DNA from: Talpa occidentalis
Lineage: Eukaryota > Chordata > Mammalia > Eulipotyphla > Talpidae
Length of the DNA: 64,000 nucleotides
Assembly (NCBI RefSeq): GCF_014898055.3
Contig: NW_023601212.1
Location: forward strand, 45,248,329-45,312,328
Direction of reading: 5' to 3'
The notes under the pieces are model-generated. The model was not told the origin of the DNA, did no database searches, and saw only the letters and a list, made by a program, of their open reading frames with translations. Of this stretch, positions 35,601 through 48,846 are shown piece by piece. The position numbers and the translations under genes are program-made. How positions within the stretch are numbered: position 1 is the first letter of the stretch; each line of letters begins with the position of its first letter.

Positions 35601-36079
35601 CTGTCAATTGGGGGGAGGGGGGGAAGATCAAAGATTTTATTTACATTCATAGATATTCTTCCCCGAGTGAATTATGTATCAGAGAAAGACATTTCTATAT
35701 CTAAAGCTTTTACCATTTTAGTGCATCTGCAATATTTCTACCCTGAGTTCTCACAAGTGGATGCTCTACCATGAAGAGTACCTTATTATTATCTTCACGA
35801 GGCCAATTAAATGCAAATATTTTCTGAATTGCTTAGTGCTAAATTAAGTTTTAAATGCTCTCTACCTATGTCACATTTATGAAAATAGTTATTTGTGGGA
35901 ATTCTGTGAATACAAGTCTGACCTATGTTTAGAGCTGCTCCCAATTAATGAAATTCATGGACTCTCTCCCAAAAAACTGCTTTCTCTTGAGTCTCTCTAA
36001 GCTCTTGTGCTAGTTTTCTAACCAATAACAACCCCAGACTTCTCCTCTATAAACAGGAAAAGTCCCTTGTGAATCTTAC
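35601..36079 (-). other. Intron between linker exon and zinc-finger exon
   Basis: 479 bases with a GT donor at 36079-36078 and an AG acceptor at 35602-35601 with a strong pyrimidine tract. No repeat is recognised. Confidence 0.75.
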
Positions 36080-36156
36080 CCTTTTCATGTCAATGGATGG
36101 AAGCTCCACAAAAATATCTTGGTGAGAAAATGATTCTTGGGGTTGTAGTTGAGGTT
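36080..36156 (-). CDS. KRAB linker exon (gene 1)
   Basis: 77 bases: 2 bases completing a codon plus 25 codons, all open, ending in phase 0. Acceptor catttcag, donor gtaagattc. It joins the KRAB-A exon upstream (which ends with one spare G, giving Glu) and the zinc-finger exon downstream (which starts with a full codon). Its residues resemble the acidic spacer found after KRAB-A in several 19p13.2-type genes. A homologous exon of 83 bases, also in phase, lies at 48076-48158. Confidence 0.82.
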
Positions 36157-37334
<1,178 letters not shown>

Positions 37335-37906
37335 CTAAAATGCACACCTATACCAGATCAACCAGGGGCCACCCCACCAAAATTTGAGAGGGTGGCAGAG
37401 GACTAGCAAGGCCGGTGAAGGGAGATCCCATGCAAATGGTTTTTGGATGAGGTTCTGAGGTCTCTCGGGCCATGAAATTAGAACTCCTCTCTGCCCAGTA
37501 TTCCCTCCCTGAGTTACAGCACCCAGAGTTATAGCATCAAAAGACCTTGACTTCATGGTGGAACTTAGCTACTGATAAGCAGTCAGAAAGCTCAGGCAGT
37601 TTTATTTCCCTCTAGCTCCAGCTGAACATGTCATAGGCAAGAGAGAAATATTTGGTAAATAACAACTGTTTGCTCCAGAAGACCTCGAAGACTGTGGGAT
37701 AAAGACAGATCACATCCTTACTCTGTTTTCCCTTCTGAAGTCCAGCAGAAGTCAGCACTGGCTAACCCAGGGAAGGTCTGAATGAGGGAGAGAATCACTG
37801 CCTTCCCACTTTTAGGCCCAGTGCCTGGAGACCAGCCTCATGGATTGGAGAAGCTCCAGGACATGGGAATTGGGCAAAACAAGAAAGAGCAAGACAGACT
37901 TCTTAC
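37335..37906 (-). other. Intron upstream of the KRAB-A exon
   Basis: 572 bases with donor gtaaga at 37906-37901 and acceptor at 37336-37335. No repeat or gene is recognised inside. Confidence 0.65.
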
Positions 37907-37995
37907 CTGTGGAAAGGTGGTCAGCACCCCAGGAGCCACAGTTGCTTCCTCTGTGCTCTCCTGCTGGAGCCAGGCAGGGTCCTGAGCAGGCAGAG
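37907..37995 (-). CDS. N-terminal coding exon of the KRAB zinc-finger gene
   Basis: 89 bases: 2 bases plus 29 open codons, between tttcctccag and gtaagaag. It ends in phase 0 on a Gln codon, and the KRAB-A exon starts with a full Glu codon. The short polar, Pro/Gln/Glu-rich peptide is like the leader exon of many KRAB genes. The first two bases need an upstream exon ending in one base. Two candidates with ATG...G|GT ends are at 45254-45341 and 55469-55478. Confidence 0.78.
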
Positions 37996-38059
37996 CTGGA
38001 GGAAAGGGAAGTCAAGAGACCCAGTGAGCACAAAGGGCCAAGGCAACCCACCTTGATTG

Positions 38060-38340
38060 TGAGGAACTGTAAGTACACACACGTACACACCCATGGGACA
38101 CACATGTACACAGATACGTACATACACTTAGGTGCATAGGCACACTTACATACAGGTATACATGTGTACAAACTCACAAACATGCCTACAGACACACAAA
38201 ACACATGCTCGTACACATACACAGAGATAAGAGAGCACACACATTCACACACATATGCATGTTTGCCATTTCAAACCTTTTGAACCAGTATCAGTCCACC
38301 CGGAGACTAGTTTCTGCAGCACATGCACAGACACACACAT
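38060..38340. repeat. Degenerate CA-rich simple repeat
   Basis: About 280 bases of interrupted acac/gtac/cata units on the plus strand. Short cysteine/valine-rich frames on the minus strand here are products of the repeat and not genes. Confidence 0.85.
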
Positions 38341-39795
38341 AGTTGATTGAATAGTGGGTCAGCTTTTCCTCCTTGCTGAGCCCTGTCCTCTGCTCTAGTC
38401 TACAGAGCAGTATCCCCTAGGTCTTACCACATAGAGGAAAAGGAAACCACTACCACCCTATGAGCTTGCCTGTGAGGGAAGTGTCCTGCCCTTCCTGCTT
38501 TCAAATCAGTAACACCTCCCCATCACACCAAGTATCCTCAGTCTGGTTCATTACAGATGAGGCAATGACACCCCAACCAGCCCTCCTCTCTCCACACTCC
38601 TACCTCTCTTTCCATGGGGACCATATCCTCAGGGATGTCATATCCCTGACCCCACATATTGGATTCCTGCAACTGTGAGAAATGTAGCACAAACTGAGTG
38701 GCTATGCTGACCATGCCCCAGTGGGCAGAATACTTCCTTACCTCTTTCTCGCTTCTGGTGGTGGCCACTGTAAAAATTATGCACAGAAACCTTAGAGGTC
38801 AGAGGAGAGAAGAGTTCCCACAAATGTGCAATCAGTAAACTACAGCATCCAGGATGCCTTGCCTCTCACAGGAAGTGAGGCTGCTTCCCCATCCCAGTGG
38901 AAGGATAAAGGAGATTCCACTTTGCTCAGCAGCAGTCCTTCCAAAAGCTATATAAGGGGATGCTAGTTTTGGGTTGCAGCGAAGTGCATACTTCACCATG
39001 AGTACACAATTTCCAAACTGCCTTTTTGTTGTTTCCATTTTGTGGTAAAATAACTGGTTGTTCTTCATTTGAGGTCAACATGGTAGACCCTTGGTGTTCC
39101 TTGGCTTGTAGCTGCATCCCTCCAATCACTGCCCCCACTGTCACATGACCATCTTCTCCCCTGCACACCCATGTCTTCACCTGGCCTTTTCCTCTTTTTC
39201 TCCCAAAGAAGTAATAGATCCCAAGAAAGTTCAAAACCCAGAGAAAGTTTAAGGCCTAAGAATAATCCTCTGTGACTCAAGGCTCTGTCTTGCTTACTGA
39301 GATTGTCCTGCCCTCTAGCTAATTTTGGATACGTTTCATTCATATTCCCCAGATAACTGAAAAAATATTGGAGATAATGGTTGGATATATGGGTCTGGAG
39401 CTCAGATGTGACAGCCATCCTGGAGACCTGGGCCTTGTCAGGTTAAGTTGGGAATTGACACCCAGAAACAACTAGGTTGCCCATTAAAGCACAGCATACT
39501 GAGAAATATGAGAAGAAATGTCCATGCATTGGGCACAGCAGAGGCGAGATGGAAGGGGACCCTATACAAGAGACCAAGAAGGAACCCAGGGTATGGTCAG
39601 CAAGCCCAGTAGGGTGAGTTTCAGGATGGAGTGACTGAATAAATGAACAATGGATTCCCACCAAAGATGGAGGTCACTGGCATCCACAGTACTGGTCCTC
39701 AGATGATGGTGATGGGATGTAAGCAGGAGGTGGTGAATGGAATAAAGAGTGATTACCAGGAGGTAGAGAACATAGGAGGTAGAGAACGGTGGTGT
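38341..39795. other. Upstream DNA / intron, nothing recognised
   Basis: Single-copy-looking sequence upstream of the zinc-finger exons. Several overlapping short frames on both strands have no domain or exon support. Confidence 0.4.
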
Positions 39796-40185
39796 GTCAC
39801 GGCTTGAATTGTATCCCCCAAAAAAGATGTGTTGAAGTCTTAACCCCCCACTACCTCAGAATGGGACCTTATTTGGAATAGCATTCTGCAGATATAGCTA
39901 ATTAAGATGAAGGTATAGTACAGTGAGCTCTGAATGCAACAGGAGGATGTCCTTCTAAGAAGAAAACACACACGAAAGGGGAGAAGGCCACAGACAAAGC
40001 CAAAACTGGAGTAGTATGTCTGCAAGTCAGGAAACACCAAGGATTGAGAGCAACAACCAGAAGCTGAAGGAGGCAAGGAAGGATCCTGTGCCACAGGTTT
40101 CACTGCAAGTGTGACCTTGCTGATGCCTTGAATTTGGAATTCTGACCTCCCGAATTATGATATATAAATTTCTGTTCTATCATGC
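39796..40185 (+). repeat. MaLR (MLT1-type) LTR
   Basis: Starts tcacggcttgaattgtatcc, then 'cctcagaatgggaccttattt', 'gaatttggaattctgacctcc' and 'atataaatttctgttc'. The order and spacing fit MLT1. Diverged. Confidence 0.8.
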
Positions 40186-40379
40186 CTATCTTCTCAACAC
40201 CTGTTCTCGAGTCCCTGATCTTAGGAAGTGACATCCCTGCCTCAGATAAGAAATCTCAACCCTCTCTGACACCAACAATTTATTTTTTTAAATAGTGATG
40301 GCACCTCTATATAGAGTTCCCACCTTCCCCTGCTTGTGCCAGTCCACTCTCTTCCTCCTACCCCATCCCCACTACATGA

Positions 40380-40660
40380 CACCTTTCCTTTCTGGACCTA
40401 CTTAAATGTCAGGTCCCCAGAGTGCCCCTTCCTGAGGTCACCTCCCCAATATCCTCCCTTTTTCTAATAAGACCCTCCCGCCTTCTTCACAGCCTTTACA
40501 TATTCATTACCAGATATTTGCTTCCTTAGATGTTTCTTTTCTGTCATCTTCCCTGGGTAGAAGCTTCTAAAGAACAAACCTGGTTTCCTTTCTTTTCACA
40601 ACCCTGTCTCCACCACCACACTGGGCACATAAATGATCTGAATCATCAGGTAAATGACGC
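40380..40660 (+). repeat. L2 LINE 3' end
   Basis: Follows the L2 tail pattern: a gcccctt/cctgaggtcacc-like block, cctttacatattcatta, a 'ttctaaagaacaaacctgg' block and cactgggcacataaatga. Ancient and inactive. Confidence 0.6.
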
Positions 40661-41329
40661 ATACGTGACTCACAAAATTACCTCAACTCGACCTCCAACA
40701 TAAGTCTTACATTGTTCCACGCTTCATGCTATACAGACAGGAGCTCATACAGCATACCTGACTGTTCTCCTAAGCAAGGCTGCTGGCAAAACTGGCCCTT
40801 GTCTAGCATCTGGGAGACCTGGATTTCAGAAGGGCTCCCACCACTCCATTTAAACTGTACAACATGGTTTATACTGAGCCATTTTCCTTCCAGAAGGCTA
40901 GACACAGTTAATTTATCTCAATGAAAAACCAAGGCACTGAGTCTTTAATGAACCCCTGACAGACAACACTTCACACATGATGTCCAGGGAATTAAGTATA
41001 TCTTGTGTGACTCCCCTGGGAGAGATCTCCAGAATGCTTTGAATCTCTTTATTAAAGGATAATAATCTTTGTACTGTAAACTCTAACTGGCACTTGCATT
41101 GCAAGCCTAAGCTTTGAGACTGGATATCCAAGTCAAAGAAGGCTAGCTTGAACAAATACACAGCCCGTCACACCACTGGATAGAGCCAGCAGCCTCCTTT
41201 GTTTAATAGGTCCTAGGTGATTTAGGTAACTGGTCCATTGAGACTGGCTTCTCTTTTTCCTTCTGTCTCTCTTCCCACACTTTAAATCCATGCTTTTGTT
41301 TCAAATTCACCAATAAATAATAAGCCAGG
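40661..41329. other. Upstream DNA / intron, nothing recognised
   Basis: No exon or repeat family assigned. The frame at 40913-41161 on the minus strand lacks supporting features. Confidence 0.4.
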
Positions 41330-41925
41330 GAAACCCTGGACCAATCCCCCCAAAATACTCCACCCCAATAAAAGTAAGATCCTGGGCCTATATAGTCACA
41401 CTCCCTAATCTCAGCACTGTTGCATAGGATGATCGAGAGGTGTCCTGAGGACGGCAAGGGAAAGGGCTGACCGAAAACACTGAGAAAACTTGCGTGTGCC
41501 AGGGCGGAAAACCGCATGGGAGGAACGCCTGAACTTGCTTCATCCTTGGAAGTCTCCTTGGTCGTAACTTAACAACAGAGGCTCACAAGGACAGGCATGT
41601 CCAATAAGCCTAATGGCTCACATACATGGTGTATATGAGCTCACGTACATGGCATGAGAGGCAAGGTTGTTTTGGCTTTCTCTGACTTATGATAAAACGC
41701 GGATGTCCTTGTTCACAATTCCCACATAACCATGCTGTGAAAAATAGAGAATCACTGCTTGTACCTGACAGCAGTCCCCCGTCTGGTGGGTCCTTTGCAA
41801 TCAGCGTCCCAGGTCTCAGAATCCACTAACGGCTCACAAGCACCACCTCAGAGTGGCTCAAGTGTGCTATGTAATTTTCAATTTTTTATGTAATAAACCT
41901 ATACTTTTTCAAAGTTTCCAGATGC
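41330..41925 (+). repeat. Possible old LTR
   Basis: Carries gaccaatcc (CCAAT) at about 41340, a tatatag motif near 41390 and gtaataaacc near 41890 on the plus strand, in LTR order. I could not match it to a family or find its ends, so this is tentative. Confidence 0.35.
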
Positions 41926-41996
41926 ATCTTGCAATCATTAATAAAACCCCAAGGGCTGGACTAGTTACAATATGGGCATTAAAGTAGAAATGCCTG

Positions 41997-42353
41997 GGCC
42001 TCCCTGGTGGCGCAGCGGTTGAGCGCTGGGTTGCGAGGCTGCCCGCTGCCTCTGCGGCGCCGGTTCGATTCCCGGCTGCTCCCCGGCCACCGGAGGAGGG
42101 TCCCACATGGCGTGCAGACCTCTCCTGCCGCCCGCTGCTCCCCTCAGCAGTGTACTTCGGTCCTTCTGCCTGCTCTGCTCCCCGCTCTGGCTCTGGTGAA
42201 TTCTCTCACCCTCCCGCGCTTCTGACTGTACCCAGTGCATGTACAAACAAAACAAACGAACAAACAAATAAATAAATAAATAAAACATGCCTCTATAAAA
42301 GAAAAAAAATTAAAAAAAAAAATAAAAATAAAAATAAAAAATAAATAAAAAAA
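41997..42353 (+). mobile_element. tRNA-derived SINE, B-type, long A-rich tail
   Basis: Perfect 17-base target duplication, taaagtagaaatgcctg, at 41980-41996 and 42354-42370. A and B boxes are close to consensus. The tail is unusually long (about 110 bases of aaataaa/aaaaat repeats), which often marks a young copy. Confidence 0.95.
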
Positions 42354-42370
42354 TAAAGTAGAAATGCCTG

Positions 42371-42984
42371 TTGGAAACTAACTGGAGCCCAGGAGTATCC
42401 CCACGTACTTCCAGCCAGTAGCACTGTATCAATAGCCCGAGACCTACAATGAAATCAGCTGTACGTCCCATGAGGCCTCCTATCGAGTCACCAAACCTAG
42501 CAGTAGTCCTAGGGGCCCCCTAGGACTCCATATCACCCCAAGTCTAAGCTACCACCACCTATTACTAACTGTTCTATTCACCACTCATGTCCTCCCTGAG
42601 GCCCATCCTCTGCCCAAGTGCCGGAGGCTTCTGTTAAAACCACAGGTGTGGCCAGCACCTGCCTAAGTGCAGCACTGGCTTCCACCAGTCTAGGCTGCAG
42701 ATGGGGCTTTTTATAAGCACCAGTGATCCGGACCCACGCTCTCTCTGGTCAGCTAACACTCTCCACTTCCCAGTGCTCCTGTACCAGAGCCTTCTGGGCC
42801 CCCTGGACACAAATGCTCTCTGCCCACTTCCACCCCCAGGGATTCTACAGATGTCAGTCCCAGGCCTGAAATCCTCTCCCCAAACCTTCTCCAAACAGCC
42901 CAACATCTGGCTAAGCTAAAAAATACAGTGATTATTATGGTCTAAACCAGCACTTGGTCCCCAGGGGATGTGTAGCAATTCCTG
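42371..42984. other. Upstream DNA / intron, nothing recognised
   Basis: No gene or repeat is recognised. Confidence 0.4.
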
Positions 42985-43340
42985 CTATCATGGTAGGTTT
43001 GGGCTGTGACAACAAAATACCAGAGGCTGGGCAGCTTGAACAAAAAAAAATTTATTTTCTCATTGTTCTGGAGGCTGGAAGTGCCAGCATGGTTGGCTCC
43101 TGGTGAAGTCTCTTTTTTCTGGCCTGTAAACAGCCACCTTCTTACTGTGTCTTCACATGGCAAAGAGAAAGAAAGTTCCAGTATGACTTCTTACAAGGAC
43201 AATTTGATGGGATCAGGGCTCTATGCTTATGACTTCACTTAATCTGAATTACCTCCTTAAAGGCCAAGTCTTCAGTACCGTGATGAAGAAGATTAGAGCT
43301 TCAACATAAGAACTTCAGATAGACATGACCTAGTCCTAGT
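42985..43340 (-). repeat. MaLR LTR (MST/MLT1-type), reverse orientation
   Basis: On the plus strand: 'gctgtgacaacaaaatacc', 'attttctcattgttctgg', 'gccaccttcttactgtgtc', 'gattagagcttcaacata'. This is the reverse complement order of the LTR type at 33038-33370. Confidence 0.8.
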
Positions 43341-43384
43341 AACTAGTGACATTTCCGATAGTCATGACTTGCAGTGGAGGTGTT

Positions 43385-43785
43385 ATGGGCCAAATTATGT
43401 CCTTACAAAATTTTGTAAGTTAAAGGCTTAACCCCCAGCATCTTGAATATAACTGTATTTGGACATGAGCTCTTTAAAGTAGTCATTAAATTAAAATGAA
43501 GTCAGTAAGGTGGACCCTAAATCCAATGTAACTGGTGTCCCTAGAATAAAAGGAAATTTGGATAGATACATACAGAGAGAGAACAATGTGAAGACACAGA
43601 TAAAACATAGCCCTTACAAGCTACAGAAAAGAGGCCTATCATAGCCCTCAGAAAAAGCCAACTCAGCTAACACCCTGATTTTAGACTTCTGGCCTCCAAA
43701 ACTGTGAGGAAAACAACTTTTGCTGTTCAAGCTGCCCAGTCTGTGGTACTGTGTTACTGAACCCCTTGCAAACTGATACAGGGAC
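43385..43785 (+). repeat. MaLR (MLT1A-type) LTR
   Basis: From gttatgggccaaattatgtc through 'aacccccagcatcttgaata', 'gtgaagacacagataaaa', 'ctccaaaactgtgagg' to 'ctgcccagtctgtggtactg'. Nearly full length, with the MLT1 ending. Confidence 0.85.
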
Positions 43786-43949
43786 TAAGGGATGGGATGC
43801 TCCTGGAATCTAGTAGGTAGAGGCCAGGGAGGTTCTTAACAACCTGTAACACACAGGGTGGTCCCCCACAGAGAATGATCTGGCCCCAGTGCTAGCAATG
43901 CTGTGAACAAAAACCCTCAATCTAAGCTTAAAGTTCCCAGAGTTCCTCT

Positions 43950-44125
43950 CTACCCTCCAAGATAAAATCCTCATGTTATATGCTTCTATTACATTCTGCT
44001 CTCCATTTAAAATCTGACTGCCCAAACTGTGAGCTCCACAAGGGAGTGAGTCAGAGTTTTGTTTGTGATTGTTTCCCAGTGCCCACTGCAGCACAAGATG
44101 ACAGCCTAGTACATAGAGTATTCCC
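43950..44125 (+). repeat. L2 LINE 3' end
   Basis: Core tail block 'actgtgagctccacaaggg' with 'ttgtttcccagtgcccac' and 'gcctagtacatagagta', in the L2 order. Confidence 0.7.
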
Positions 44126-44260
44126 ATGCTTCAAAAGCATTTTAAAAGCAAGAGTACTTCAAGAACAGAGTATTCCAGTACTTTAAGAACCAAGTACTTG
44201 AATACTTCAAGAGTACTTCAAGAGCACAGAGCATTCACATATTACAAGAGCACTTCAAGA
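44126..44260. repeat. Imperfect tandem repeat of an agagtacttcaag unit
   Basis: Five or more imperfect copies of a unit close to 'gagtacttcaagaacagag', with changed spacing. No coding or structural role is visible. Confidence 0.65.
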
Positions 44261-44398
44261 TAGAGCCTGGCCCAGAAGGCTTACCAAAAATATACAGAAG
44301 AGCAACATATAAGCCACAGTTAAGAATTCCTTCCTGCCAATGATATAATACAGATTCCAAACACAAGACCGGATGATGCTGTTAAGAATAAAGAGTCA

Positions 44399-44672
44399 GG
44401 GCCTCCCTTGGTGGCACAGCGGTTGAGCACAGGGCTGCAAAGCTGCCCGCAGCCTCTGCAGCGCCAGTTCAATCCCCGGCCACCAGTGAGGGTCCCACAT
44501 GGCATGACAGACCTCTCCTGCTGCGCCCGCTGCTCCCCTCAGCAGTGTATTTCGTCACTCTGCCTGCTCTGCTCCCCGCTCTGGCTCTGGTGAATTCTCT
44601 CACCCTCCCGCACTTCTGACTATACCCAGTGCTTGTATAAATAAATAAACAAATCTTAAAAAAAAAAAAAAA
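44399..44672 (+). mobile_element. tRNA-derived SINE, B-type
   Basis: Perfect 15-base target duplication, aagaataaagagtca, at 44384-44398 and 44673-44687. A clean B-type element with a pure A tail. Confidence 0.95.
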
Positions 44673-44887
44673 AAGAATAAAGAGTCAGTCAAATCCAAAC
44701 TAATAACAGGCCCTAGAAATCTAGCTGTAGAATTAAGGTTACTGGGGGTGGGGTGGTGGTGGTTAAAGGGACTATAGTGGAGAAATATGGGTGCCCAGGT
44801 GTGGTGACATATGTCTGAAGAGATGTGACCCTAGACTCTGAATCACATATAGTATTTTAAACCAACGTTACTTCAATAAAATTTAAA

Positions 44888-44912
44888 CACACACACACAC
44901 ACACACACACCC
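44888..44912. repeat. (AC)n microsatellite
   Basis: About 12 perfect AC units after an ataaaatttaaac A-rich stretch. Likely polymorphic. Confidence 0.95.
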
Positions 44913-45253
44913 CATTTAGAGTAAATTCAATTACAATCTTCAATATCAACATAATTGTGCAGTGACGAACATAACCTTGCATAAATAGAGGTCTAGCCTT
45001 TGCCACAGATGGATGGGGCCTGCTTTTTCTAAACAGAAAGATTTAAGACCAAAATAATAATCCCAGCCCACAATCCTCATGAAGTGTCTTTTCCTTTGAC
45101 TCTGTGAAGAATGAGAGGTGACTTTTTCTATTCTCTTCTACAGTACAGGGCACTACCTGAAGTGAAAGGACAGGAAGGTAGAGAAGCAAGTCCCCAGAGA
45201 CAAGACAAGACACTGGGGCCCCTGGCTGCCGAGTCCATCCAGCACTCACTCAC

Positions 45254-45341
45254 CGGAGCCCCCGGTCATCCATGGGGCGAGGAGGCCCAGGGCAGGCTGC
45301 AGCATGGCTACCCTCTGAATCTGCATAGCCACCTTCAGGCC
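45254..45341 (-). CDS. Candidate first or second coding exon of the zinc-finger gene
   Basis: 88 bases between ctctgtccag and gtgagtgag on the minus strand. Three in-frame ATGs are followed by open sequence to a final single G. That G plus the first two bases of the exon at 37907-37995 would make Ala and continue the KRAB frame. The sites and phase fit, but there is no homology evidence. The competing candidate at 55469-55478 also fits. Confidence 0.35.
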
Positions 45342-47029
45342 CTGGACAGAGTAACAGGGACAGGTAGAGCCATATAGTCCAGGAATGCCTATTCACCCTT
45401 ACTAAATTTTGCATGACTAGCCCTGTTTGGGGGAACTTACTGATAAAAAGAGGGACACACCCTGTTGACCTGGTGGAGAGGGGGTCCAGGTGGGGTAGGT
45501 GTACCACCTTCAGCAGTGGAGGAAATTTTGAGCCAACAGGGACAGTCAATGGTGGACAAGTTAAGGGGGGAAAGAGGATATAGAGGCAGATACACACCTT
45601 ATTCCTGGAAAGTATCTGAACCTTTTCTCAGCAGAAAGGGTATCTAATCTGACTTGCATTTCTCAGATATGCTTCTGGTCTGTCCAGGGTGGGGCAAAAA
45701 CCTATCAGGAGCAGTTCCAGGTCCAGAACTATCAGAGGCTCTGGCAGGGTGGTGGCAGCAAGGACAGGAGAGCAGTCAGAGGTAGGTTTGTGAAGTTGGT
45801 GGTAGGTGGGAAGTAAATATGCTAAGTGCTATGGCTCAGGTGATGGTGACTGGCAGGGCAGGGCTCAGAGCTTGACTTAGAGTGTTCCTCTCTGACAATA
45901 TCTCCACATCAGTATGAAAAAGGAAGGCCCTTAGTCAAGAGCTCAGCCACCAACCCAACACCCAGTCCTTAGGTCACAGGACCCACTCATTCCTTTTAGG
46001 ATTCCTGGCCATGGCCAGGATAGGTGTGAGAGTGGAAAGATTAGAGGAAGAAAGGCAAGACCTAGACAGGCAGGGCTAAGGCCCTAGGTGCCAACGCTCC
46101 CCCAGAACTTCTCTGGATCTGAAACCATCCTGAGAATATTCATCTTCAAAGAAGAAATGGTAGGGCCAATTCAATAGCACTTACTGAGAGCTAAGCCTGG
46201 GCCTCTATCATGTTTCCAGTTCCTCATAGTTGGCCCTAAATATCGCCCCACCCCCACCCCTGCTCCTGTTTACAGAAATCCCAAACCCCAGGCGTTCCTG
46301 AATATGACTGGGGCCGTCACAGCAAAGCACCTCCCAGGCTTACTGCGTATCTGGAAGACCAAGGTGCCTCCCGCAGAGATGACTGGTCCTCTGGAGCCGG
46401 CAATGTCCTACTCTCTCCTGTCAAGGTCCTGATCTGCCTCATCAGGTCCAGCCCTGACCCCTAGGGAAAGGCATGGAGGGTGTTGAGCAGGACAGAAGCA
46501 GCAGTGAGGCTGCTTTCAGCCTGAAAGACCCTCAGTTTGGGGTAGGGTTGCCAGAAGTCAGGGCATGTGGGTGATACCGCCAACCTGCAGTGAGCACCAG
46601 TGACCAATGGTCTTCAAGGACTGATCACACCCAAAATGTAGAGACACAACTGATCCCTTTATGCGGCCAGAAGATGTCTGACTACAGAAAGGCTGAAAGT
46701 CCTTGCTTCTGAATATGAACATTGCCCTATTTTCTTGGGTTCTGTATTCATCTGTGTGGCATCATCAATCACAACTGTTTACCTAACCTCAAGATCCAGA
46801 GGTGTTCACTATTCCAACTCACACACTAAGCCAATCACCCAGGCCAGATGATAACTAGGGACAGCCTTAATTAGACCCCAAAGGTCCCCCAGAATTACTC
46901 AAACTCACCAATCCCAACCTTTTTACCTTGTAAAAATCCCAATGAAGTCTCCAGCCTAGACACTCTGACCCTGGTGTTTCCCCATGTGGTCCTGTGTGCA
47001 TAGGGAGCCCTTTCTCCTTAAGAAATATA
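45342..47029. other. Intron/upstream DNA, nothing certain
   Basis: Single-copy-looking sequence. A weak MIR- or L2-like patch at 46160-46230 is too diverged to call. Confidence 0.4.
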
Positions 47030-47236
47030 CAGTCCTGCAATGCTTAATGATAGGAAAATGTTCTGAAAAATGCCTTTTTAGGCAATTTCATCATTGTGCA
47101 AACATCTTGAGTGTAATTACACACACCTCGGTGGTATAGGCTACTTCACACCTAGGCTAAGATATAGCCTGTAGGCTCCGCAATTGTATGTGTGGGTCAT
47201 TGTTTCCTGAAACATCATTGTACAAAACATGACTAA
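47030..47236 (-). mobile_element. Old DNA transposon (Tigger-like MITE), copy 1
   Basis: Blocks cagtcctgcaatgcttaat, 'ggcaatttcatcattgtgca' and 'ggctacttcacacctaggct' match, in opposite orientation, blocks of the element at 49260-49586. The flanking TA fits TcMar-type insertion. Family name uncertain. Confidence 0.6.
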
Positions 47237-48075
47237 AAATCATAAAAGTCTTGGTTGGTATTGGTGGCTCCATGTCATAGCTCAGTCACCTCCACAAATG
47301 AAAATGCCATAGGTACCACGTTGAAACAAACATTTTCATCAGAATAATTTTGATATGAATCACTCTTTTTGAAGAAAAGGGTTTTTAGGAGTTTAACCTA
47401 TTCTTTCAACACAGGTTACTGAGCACTGCTAGTGAAGATGCTGTGGATCCAGCAGAGAACAAAAAGGCAAAACCGCAGCCCCCAGATGCTAAAGTGTTGT
47501 GGGGGGAGGGTAATGTAAGGGGCTCTGAGGTAGCAGTGAGGCTGAGCCTGGAGGCACCCCTTCCCTGGCCTCCTTTAGTGCTCTTCTAGGAGCAGTTCCC
47601 AGATCTCTGTATCCCTGCATCTACATGTCTAGCTGACTAAGAGGGAAAGTCATAGGGTCTCTGTCTGTCCCTGGCCCGCAGCACTTATTCCCACATGAGA
47701 GGGGGGTTTCAGAGTTGCCACCCATTGGGGGCATCGGTGATTGGAACAAGACTCAGCAATGCCCAGAAGGGCCCAGAAGGTCTAGCTGAAGAGTTAGCAC
47801 CACCAACAGAGAGGCAGTGTATGTGATCCTTGGCGAGTAGAACCTGGGAATTAAGTGGGGGTTTCCCAGAGTTAGGCCTGGATTCGCCTTCAGCTCCAAA
47901 TCCATCTTTCAGAAGAAAGTCTTGAGTAACAGGAAGGGTTTGCTCAAATTCACAAGTTAAGGATGGTGCCCTCAGATACTGGGAATTCCCTTAAGGAAAT
48001 GCCCACATGTCTCCCTGGCCCTGTTCCTCTACTTCTCCTGAGAATGAACAAAGGATAATCTCCTGTGAATCTTAC
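47237..48075. other. Intron, nothing recognised
   Basis: No exon or repeat is recognised between the transposon relic and the linker exon. Confidence 0.4.
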
Positions 48076-48158
48076 CATTTGCATATCATGGGATGAATTT
48101 TCCTCCAAAATATCCTGCACAGGAGTAGACTCTTTGGATTTAAGTTGAGATTCCCACT
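48076..48158 (-). CDS. Second KRAB linker exon (orphan cassette)
   Basis: 83 bases: 2 bases plus 27 open codons, ending in phase 0. Acceptor gattcattttag, donor gtaagattcac. The donor context is nearly identical to that of the linker exon at 36080-36156. Its residues align to that exon (the Q-D-I core and a final acidic/D-M segment). In phase it joins the second KRAB-A exon at 56023-56146 and could join the zinc-finger exon at 35600. No other zinc-finger exon lies between here and 37334. Confidence 0.75.
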
Positions 48159-48571
48159 CTAAAATGAATCAGAAAAAAATTAACTTCATTCAGAAAGAGT
48201 GATATGAAATTGACAAAAGTATATACAGACATTTTTTTAAAAATATATTGAACCCTAAACTGGTCAATACTGAAAGGGAAGAAGGTATTTTTGAGCAAAG
48301 GGAGATTAAAGAGTAGGGCTATGTGTGGAATTTTGCAGCAACAGGAACGAGGGGGATATTGAGGCTATTTCCTTGCAAAAGATTCCGACAACTGAGGCAG
48401 ATATTACTAGAAAGGGAGCATTATCAGAGAAACATGTAAGAAGCAATTAGACAAAGAGCACTCTTAGAAATGTTCAATTTAAAGAGGAATTGGATAAATA
48501 TGGCTATGATGTAGAAAAATCAGAACTCTTACCCACCACTGGTAGAAATACAAAACGGTGGCCCTGTTTTA

Positions 48572-48846
48572 ACAATATTTTTTTTAAAGATTTATTTATT
48601 TATTTATGCAAGCACCAGGTACAGTCAGAAGCACGGGAGGGTGAGAGAATTCACCAGAGCCAGAGCGGGGAGCAGAACAGGAAGACTGACAAAGCACACT
48701 GCTGAGGGGAACAGAGGGCACGGCAGGAGAGGTCTGCCATGCCATGTGGGACCCTCGCCGGCGGCTGGAGATCCAACCGGCACTGCAGAGGCTGCGGGCA
48801 GCTTTGCAGCCCAGCGCTCAACCACTGCACCACCAGGGGAGGCCCT
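48572..48846 (-). mobile_element. tRNA-derived SINE, B-type
   Basis: Perfect 15-base target duplication, ggtggccctgtttta, at 48557-48571 and 48847-48861. Confidence 0.95.

Noticed and set aside
37812..38252. 146-codon cysteine/valine-rich protein
   Set aside because: Produced by the CA-rich simple repeat and by the true exon at 37907-37995 read without splicing.
38060..38340. CRISPR-like or satellite array
   Set aside because: Units are short, irregular CA/TA repeats with no regular spacer. It is a microsatellite-like region in a mammalian genome.
41203..41517. 104-codon minus-strand gene
   Set aside because: It overlaps a possible LTR, has no splice or homology support and shows no recognisable domain.
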